38,774 bases of DNA from Nannocystineae bacterium (GTDB taxonomy: Bacteria; Myxococcota_A; Polyangia; Haliangiales; Haliangiaceae), in contig SLNH01000125.1 in assembly GCA_007133195.1 (NCBI GenBank), positions 1-38,774 on the forward strand. The letters are read 5' to 3'. How positions within the stretch are numbered: the stretch's first letter is position 1; every line of letters begins with the position of its first letter. Both the position numbers and the translations under genes were made by a program. Positions 32,521 through 38,774 of the stretch are shown in pieces. The notes beneath the pieces were generated by a model that was not told the origin of the DNA, searched no databases, and saw only the letters and a list, made by a program, of their open reading frames with translations.

Positions 32521-33765
32521 GTGTCGCTCTTTGCCGAGGTGAACGCAGAGCTCGAGCGCCAGCGGATTTATTTCCGCGGGGCGCCCTTGCCGACGTTCGT
32601 CAAGCCACACGTGATGGCTCGCGACATCGAGCAGGCGTGGGCGAGCGACGTCGAGCTCGTGCTCCGGGCTCTCGAGAGCGCGGGCCACCGCCTGCTCGAG
32701 GATCCCTCGCTCAGGAGCTTGCTCGGCTTTCGCCCCGAGGCGGACGACCTGCTTGCGATCGAGCCCGGCTACTCGAGGCTCGCCGTCGTTTCACGTCCCG
32801 ACCTCGTCTGGGAAGGAACCGAGCCTCGGCTGATGGAAATCAACGCCGATAGCCCGGCGATGATGACGTTTACAGATCGGCTGGAGGAGATTTTCCTCGC
32901 GCTCGATCCTTGTAAGAGCGTAGCCGCGGCGTATGGGTGCGGGCAGCGGTCGCGCACGAAGAGCATGCTCGACGCGATGCTCGAGTGTTATCGGGCGGCG
33001 GGTGGGACGCGTACGGATCCGACGATAGCCATCGTCGACTGGGCTGGCGAGCCTACCGCTCACGAGCTGTTGCACACGGCAGCGGAGTTCGAGCGCTTCG
33101 GTTGCCCGACCGTCGTATGCGATCCCCGCGAGATGAGGCTTACCCAAAGCGGGCTTGAGGCCAAAGGGCGACAAATAGACCTCGTTCAGCGCCGCGTCCT
33201 GTTCCCGGATTTTTTGGCCTACGCAGAGGAGCTCAGCCCTTTGGTGCGGGCCTACCGGGAAGGGAAGGTGTGCATGGTCAACTCCCTCCGGTCGTTCATC
33301 GTCGGCAACAAAATCACGTTGGCGCTCGTGTCGACCAAACCGGGTGAGTTTGGGCTCTCAGACGAGGTGGCGGCGCGCCTGCGCTCCACCGTTCCGGGGA
33401 CGAAGCTCGTCACGGAGGAGCTCGCTGACACCCTGATCGCGGAGAAGGACGACTGGGTACTCAAGGGGGCGTTTGGGGCCAGCGGAAAAGAGATCGCGAT
33501 CGGGCGCGCCACCGACAAACGCGAGTGGGCGCAGCGGGTAGCCCAATCGACCCGCGAGCTCACGATCGCACAAAGGTTTATGTCGGTGCCGACCTATCGG
33601 GTGCCCGTGGTCGAGGGTGACAATGTTGATCTTCGGGCGCTGTACGCGAACTGGAACCCATGGATGTTCGCCGGCAAGTACGCGGGCGCCATGACCAGGG
33701 TGTCGAACCGGCTGATCGTGGGGATCACCGGCGGGGGTGGGCTGCTCCCGTGCATTTCGACCTAA
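32521..33765 (+). CDS. Circularly permuted ATP-grasp enzyme
   Basis: A protein of at least 414 residues resembling the permuted ATP-grasp superfamily that includes glutathionylspermidine synthase-like ligases. These form amide bonds between a carboxylate and an amine using ATP. Visible: RLMEINADSP, the ATP-binding DDWVLKGAFGASGKEIAIGR, and the C-terminal signature YAGAMTRVSN with GITGGGGLLPCI. The substrate is unknown. The first usual start codon is the GTG at 32521 and has no ribosome site. However, the frame is open from 32428, and the translated stretch from 32443 to 32520 (ERARALEEGLDRLWSSHAV) looks like protein, so the real start is probably upstream, at a rare codon or through a frameshift from the ATG at 32408. 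Confidence 0.75.
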   Translation: MSLFAEVNAELERQRIYFRGAPLPTFVKPHVMARDIEQAWASDVELVLRALESAGHRLLEDPSLRSLLGFRPEADDLLAIEPGYSRLAVVSRPDLVWEGTEPRLMEINADSPAMMTFTDRLEEIFLALDPCKSVAAAYGCGQRSRTKSMLDAMLECYRAAGGTRTDPTIAIVDWAGEPTAHELLHTAAEFERFGCPTVVCDPREMRLTQSGLEAKGRQIDLVQRRVLFPDFLAYAEELSPLVRAYREGKVCMVNSLRSFIVGNKITLALVSTKPGEFGLSDEVAARLRSTVPGTKLVTEELADTLIAEKDDWVLKGAFGASGKEIAIGRATDKREWAQRVAQSTRELTIAQRFMSVPTYRVPVVEGDNVDLRALYANWNPWMFAGKYAGAMTRVSNRLIVGITGGGGLLPCIST

Positions 33766-33837
33766 ACGCGTTTGCGCGAGTCGCGCACGGGCGCGCCTTG
33801 CGGTCACGGATCGACGGGGCCGGGGCCGGCTGAGCCG

Positions 33838-34953
33838 TTACGAAAACGCTTCGGCGGCCACGGTTCGCATGCTCCGCCCGCTCGCGACAGCCTCGGTCGC
33901 GACCTTGCGGGCGGTGCTACCGATCTGCTCGCCGATGCGACCGAGCAGGCGCTCTGCGTCGTCGGTCTCCCACCCCGCAACGATGATCCCGGCCACGAGG
34001 GCGATGGCGCCGGCGTTCGAGATGAAGTCCGGGACGACGGGGATACCGCGCGCGGCCAGGGCCTCCTCGGCCTCCTTGGTCACCGTGAGGTTGCCAGCCT
34101 CGACGAGCAGCTTTGCTTGAATCGCATCGACGTTGCCGGCATGTACGCTGTGGGATTGCGCCGCAAGGACGAGGGCGTCGCACGACTCGTCGTAGATCGA
34201 CTCGGGTGGCCCGGCGCGCACCTTCTCGGCCCCGCTGATCATCCCTTTGTCGTCTCGGGTGCGGAGCAGCTCGGAGACGCTGAGGCCGCTGGGATCTCGG
34301 TAGTACCCCCCGAGGTCTGCGATGCCGACGATCGTATGCCCCGCTCGCTCGAGGAAGTGCGCAGCGCCCCGGCCGACCTGACCAAAACCTTGGAGGGCGA
34401 TGGTGAGCGGCTTTTTGACGCCCAGGGGCTCGGCGGCCTTCTCCACCGCTGCGGCGACGCCGACGCCGGTGCGCGCCTCGAGGATCGTGAGCGGGCCAAA
34501 AGGCTGACGGAGGGACTCGTGATAGCGCTCGACGTTTCGCGCCCCGTCTGGATGTGCCGACAGCAGGGCGGCGTGGCGAGTAGGCAGCCCGATCCGGGTG
34601 GCTACTTCGTCGAGCTCCCCGGCGGTCGTCCCCATATCGGGACCGAAGCCGGCGACCTCGGCGACCATCGGCTTGATGGCTCGAAAGAAGCGCTCGAGCG
34701 CGTCGACCTTTCCGGGTGCGCCCGGCGCGTATTGAATCCCGTACTTGACCCCGCCGCACGGAAGCCCGACCGATCGCAGTTTGAGGGTCATCGCGCGCGC
34801 CAGCGCCACCACTTCCGACTCGGTGACCGTCTCCGTCACGCGCACGCCTCCCGCGGCTCGCCCGTCGACGAGCGAATCGATCACCGCAAATCCCTCCCAG
34901 CCTTCCTGAGGGTCCCGATATCGAATCACGAGGTGGGGGCGTGCTGCGTTCAT
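33838..34953 (-). CDS. Glu/Leu/Phe/Val dehydrogenase
   Basis: A 371-residue NAD(P)-dependent amino-acid dehydrogenase that oxidatively deaminates an L-amino acid to a 2-oxoacid and ammonia, or the reverse. Family residues: K58 (MTLKLRSVGLPCGG), catalytic K70 in GGVKYGI, catalytic D106 in GFGPDMGT, and the Rossmann loop GFGQVG (189-194) followed by an Asp-ended strand GIADLGG, which favours NAD. Length is closer to leucine/valine dehydrogenases than to 410-450-residue glutamate dehydrogenases, but the substrate cannot be fixed. GGVKYGI in place of the common GGAKGGI is unusual. The ATG at 34953 has only a weak AGG site. A 15-bp minisatellite lies upstream. Confidence 0.88.
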   Translation of the reverse strand: MNAARPHLVIRYRDPQEGWEGFAVIDSLVDGRAAGGVRVTETVTESEVVALARAMTLKLRSVGLPCGGVKYGIQYAPGAPGKVDALERFFRAIKPMVAEVAGFGPDMGTTAGELDEVATRIGLPTRHAALLSAHPDGARNVERYHESLRQPFGPLTILEARTGVGVAAAVEKAAEPLGVKKPLTIALQGFGQVGRGAAHFLERAGHTIVGIADLGGYYRDPSGLSVSELLRTRDDKGMISGAEKVRAGPPESIYDESCDALVLAAQSHSVHAGNVDAIQAKLLVEAGNLTVTKEAEEALAARGIPVVPDFISNAGAIALVAGIIVAGWETDDAERLLGRIGEQIGSTARKVATEAVASGRSMRTVAAEAFS

Positions 34954-35135
34954 AGTCGACCTGATCGGTTCCTTTTGGGGTAACTGCGCGCGGGCGACGC
35001 CGTCGCCCGCGGGCGCAAGCGGCCCGAGCGGGGGCGGCGCGCCGCTCGCTGCTCAGTATGAACGACGGCGCTTGGCGAGATCCAGCCTGGACAAGCCCAA
35101 TCTCCCCGGCGACACGCGTGTTCGCGCACACAGGG

Positions 35136-35255
35136 AGAGCCGCCGGAACGACGACCTTCGGCGCGACGACTTTCGGCGCGACGACCTTCGGCGCGATGAC
35201 CTTTGGCGCGACGACCGCGGGAACGACGACCGCCGGAACCAAGACCGCCGGCGGG
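35136..35255 (+). repeat. 15-bp minisatellite, about eight units
   Basis: The core unit ACGACCTTCGGCGCG occurs exactly at 35151-35165 and 35181-35195, with one change at 35166-35180 and two at 35196-35210. Three more diverged units (ACGACCGCGGGAACG type) run to 35255, and one partial unit lies before 35151. The 15-base length keeps every frame open on both strands (TTFGA on plus, VVAPK on minus). Confidence 0.88.
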
Positions 35256-35302
35256 TGGGCGGAGTAGATCGACGCGAGTCGAATGCCGAAAAGTCGGCGA
35301 CA

Positions 35303-35328
35303 GCGCGGGCGCGCAGCGGCGCCCGCGC
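35303..35328 (-). terminator. Perfect 10-bp GC hairpin after aconitase
   Basis: GCGCGGGCGC / GCGCCCGCGC with a six-base loop, about 20 bases beyond the aconitase stop on its strand. A short T-run (four) appears only 10 bases later, so it may be a pausing or factor-assisted terminator. Confidence 0.45.
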
Positions 35329-35350
35329 TCGGTCGCGGGGGCGGCGCCGC

Positions 35351-38080
<2,730 letters not shown>

Positions 38081-38524
38081 GGCCGCACTGCTCCTTTCCT
38101 CGCGAGTCCCCGGATCAGGGATAGATCGTCATTGGGCCACTGCCCTCGCGTCGCGGGCCGAATGCTCGCGCGCGACCGGCGCGTCTATCCTGGGGACTTT
38201 TCTCATGAGATGTTGGCCTCCGCCCCGCTTGCTGCGGATCGGGGCCGAGCGCTTGCGAGCGTATCGGGGCGTGGAAACACCGGCGCGGCCGACGCCCAAA
38301 CCGCGAAGACGCGTGCGCATCGTAGCAAAAGGAGCACACTTCGCGAGGGGGGCTCGGCCCGATGTCGACCTCCGGAGCCGACCGCTGCGCGCCGATTTCG
38401 TGAGCGCGGGTCGGTCGATGGCCGCCGAGCCCGCGGTAGGGGCGGCCGGAGCGCTCGCTTCGCTGAGCTTCGCGGTTTCGCCCGCCGGTCGGGTCCGGGC
38501 TCGCGGCCAGGGGAGGCTCCGCGC
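38081..38524. other. Divergent intergenic region upstream of acnA
   Basis: No credible gene lies here; the open frames on both strands are arginine/alanine-rich shadows. It contains the acnA ribosome site (AAAGGAG) near its left end, a 10-bp palindrome at 38201-38210, and a minus-strand TACGAT near 38320. I could not assign the acnA promoter with confidence. Confidence 0.5.
38201..38210. promoter_or_regulatory. 10-bp palindrome upstream of acnA
   Basis: TCTCATGAGA is a perfect palindrome flanked by a T-rich stretch, about 120 bases upstream of the acnA start. It is a possible operator only. Confidence 0.2.
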
Positions 38525-38530
38525 TATCGT
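38525..38530 (+). promoter_or_regulatory. -10-like element, leaderless cysteine-rich gene
   Basis: TATCGT (TANNNT) followed by CTGCCC and the ATG at 38537: a six-base gap. Confidence 0.55.
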
Positions 38531-38536
38531 CTGCCC

Positions 38537-38761
38537 ATGGGGCAAAGCCGTGACCAGGCCGGGGGCGGGGCGTGCCATCACCCGGAGGTCGGGGACGACG
38601 GGGCCTGCGTGCTCTGCGGCGGCTGCGCCCACGACGTGGTGCTAAACGGCGCGTGCGTCGCCTGCGGCGCCACCGATGTCGCGCTCACGAACAAGGACCT
38701 AGGCGGCGCGGCGGGCGACGTCGTGCCGGCCGGCCGACTGTCCGGCCCGCGGCGCCGCTGA
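38537..38761 (+). CDS. Small cysteine-rich (zinc-ribbon-like) protein
   Basis: A 74-residue protein whose centre holds regularly placed metal-ligand candidates: C13-H14-H15, C24-x2-C27-x2-C30-x-H32, and C40-x2-C43. The C-x2-C knuckles (ACVLCGGC and ACVACGATD) suggest a zinc ribbon. The tail is Gly/Ala/Arg-rich. It has no signal peptide or membrane segment. The ATG was chosen because TATCGT lies six bases upstream and because the longer frame upstream is arginine-rich and not protein-like. No family is recognised; it is divergent from acnA. Confidence 0.65.
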   Translation: MGQSRDQAGGGACHHPEVGDDGACVLCGGCAHDVVLNGACVACGATDVALTNKDLGGAAGDVVPAGRLSGPRRR

Positions 38762-38774
38762 GCGCGACCGCCGA

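Larger units (their letters stand above)
34954..35350. other. 397-base spacer with minisatellite and hairpin
   Basis: This lies between the aconitase stop and the amino-acid dehydrogenase start, both on the minus strand. It holds the 15-bp repeat array and a perfect GC hairpin. A 69-codon plus-strand frame (35058-35267) reads through the repeats as TTFGA units, and all frames are open there because the repeat lacks stops, so I do not call it a gene. Confidence 0.6.

Noticed and set aside
33917-35242. A 441-codon minus-strand frame starting in the minisatellite (VVAPK repeats)
   Set aside because: After the repeats it runs out of frame through the amino-acid dehydrogenase gene, and its composition is that of a shadow.
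35058-35267. A 69-codon plus-strand frame with TTFGA repeats
   Set aside because: There is no ribosome site or -10 element before its ATG, and the repeat keeps every frame open, so openness is not evidence of coding.

Overview
The window is uniformly GC-rich bacterial chromosome. It carries about 32 supportable protein genes on both strands, with no rRNA, tRNA, CRISPR array, insertion sequence, integrase or phage gene that I could see. A deltaproteobacterial/myxobacterial (Myxococcota-type) host fits best: there is a lipoprotein built from two AgmX/PglI-like modules, several secreted lipoproteins of low complexity, tandem-PilZ and MshEN-like proteins, a possible sigma-54 site and strong codon bias to G/C. 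This placement is inference, because no marker gene for phylogeny is present apart from rsmE and acnA.

Layout. 1-5.7 kb: an aldo/keto reductase; a 430-base gap with a sigma-54-like site and two tandem intrinsic terminators; then on the minus strand a methyltransferase, a TANGO2/NRDE protein and a NarL-type two-component pair. 5.9-9.0 kb: rsmE, a nitroreductase with a membrane protein in one operon, and a convergent AcpH-like gene. 9.0-15.2 kb: a quinone-oxidoreductase-like gene, then a TetR-controlled lipid operon (TetR, FadE5-like acyl-CoA dehydrogenase, MaoC/HtdX-like hydratase, FabG4-like ketoreductase) with a clear palindromic operator over its promoter. 15.2-20.5 kb: a coiled-coil lipoprotein, a beta-barrel-like secreted protein behind a terminator hairpin, a PIG3-like quinone oxidoreductase, a carboxylesterase, and an overlapping pair of a phosphotransferase and an APS-kinase-like protein. 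20.5-27.1 kb: a stand-alone 5'-3' exonuclease, a DUF885 lipoprotein, small membrane proteins, and a minus-strand run of a DUF432-like protein, an MscS channel and a lipoprotein. 27.1-33.8 kb: a 56-residue membrane protein, trehalose-phosphate synthase, the AgmX-like lipoprotein, a tandem PilZ protein, an MshEN-like protein and a circularly permuted ATP-grasp enzyme. 33.8-38.8 kb: a Glu/Leu/Phe/Val dehydrogenase, a 15-bp minisatellite, aconitase, and a small cysteine-rich protein.

Functional themes are core metabolism (aconitase, amino-acid dehydrogenase, beta-oxidation-type enzymes), osmotic and envelope biology (MscS, trehalose, lipoproteins, outer-membrane barrel) and signalling (two-component pair, PilZ, MshEN). 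The most striking property that cuts across genes is regulatory. At about eleven genes a -10-like hexamer, usually TANNNT, sits 6-8 bases before the start codon. That is the geometry of leaderless transcription, and those genes mostly lack a Shine-Dalgarno sequence, while other genes in the window do have one.
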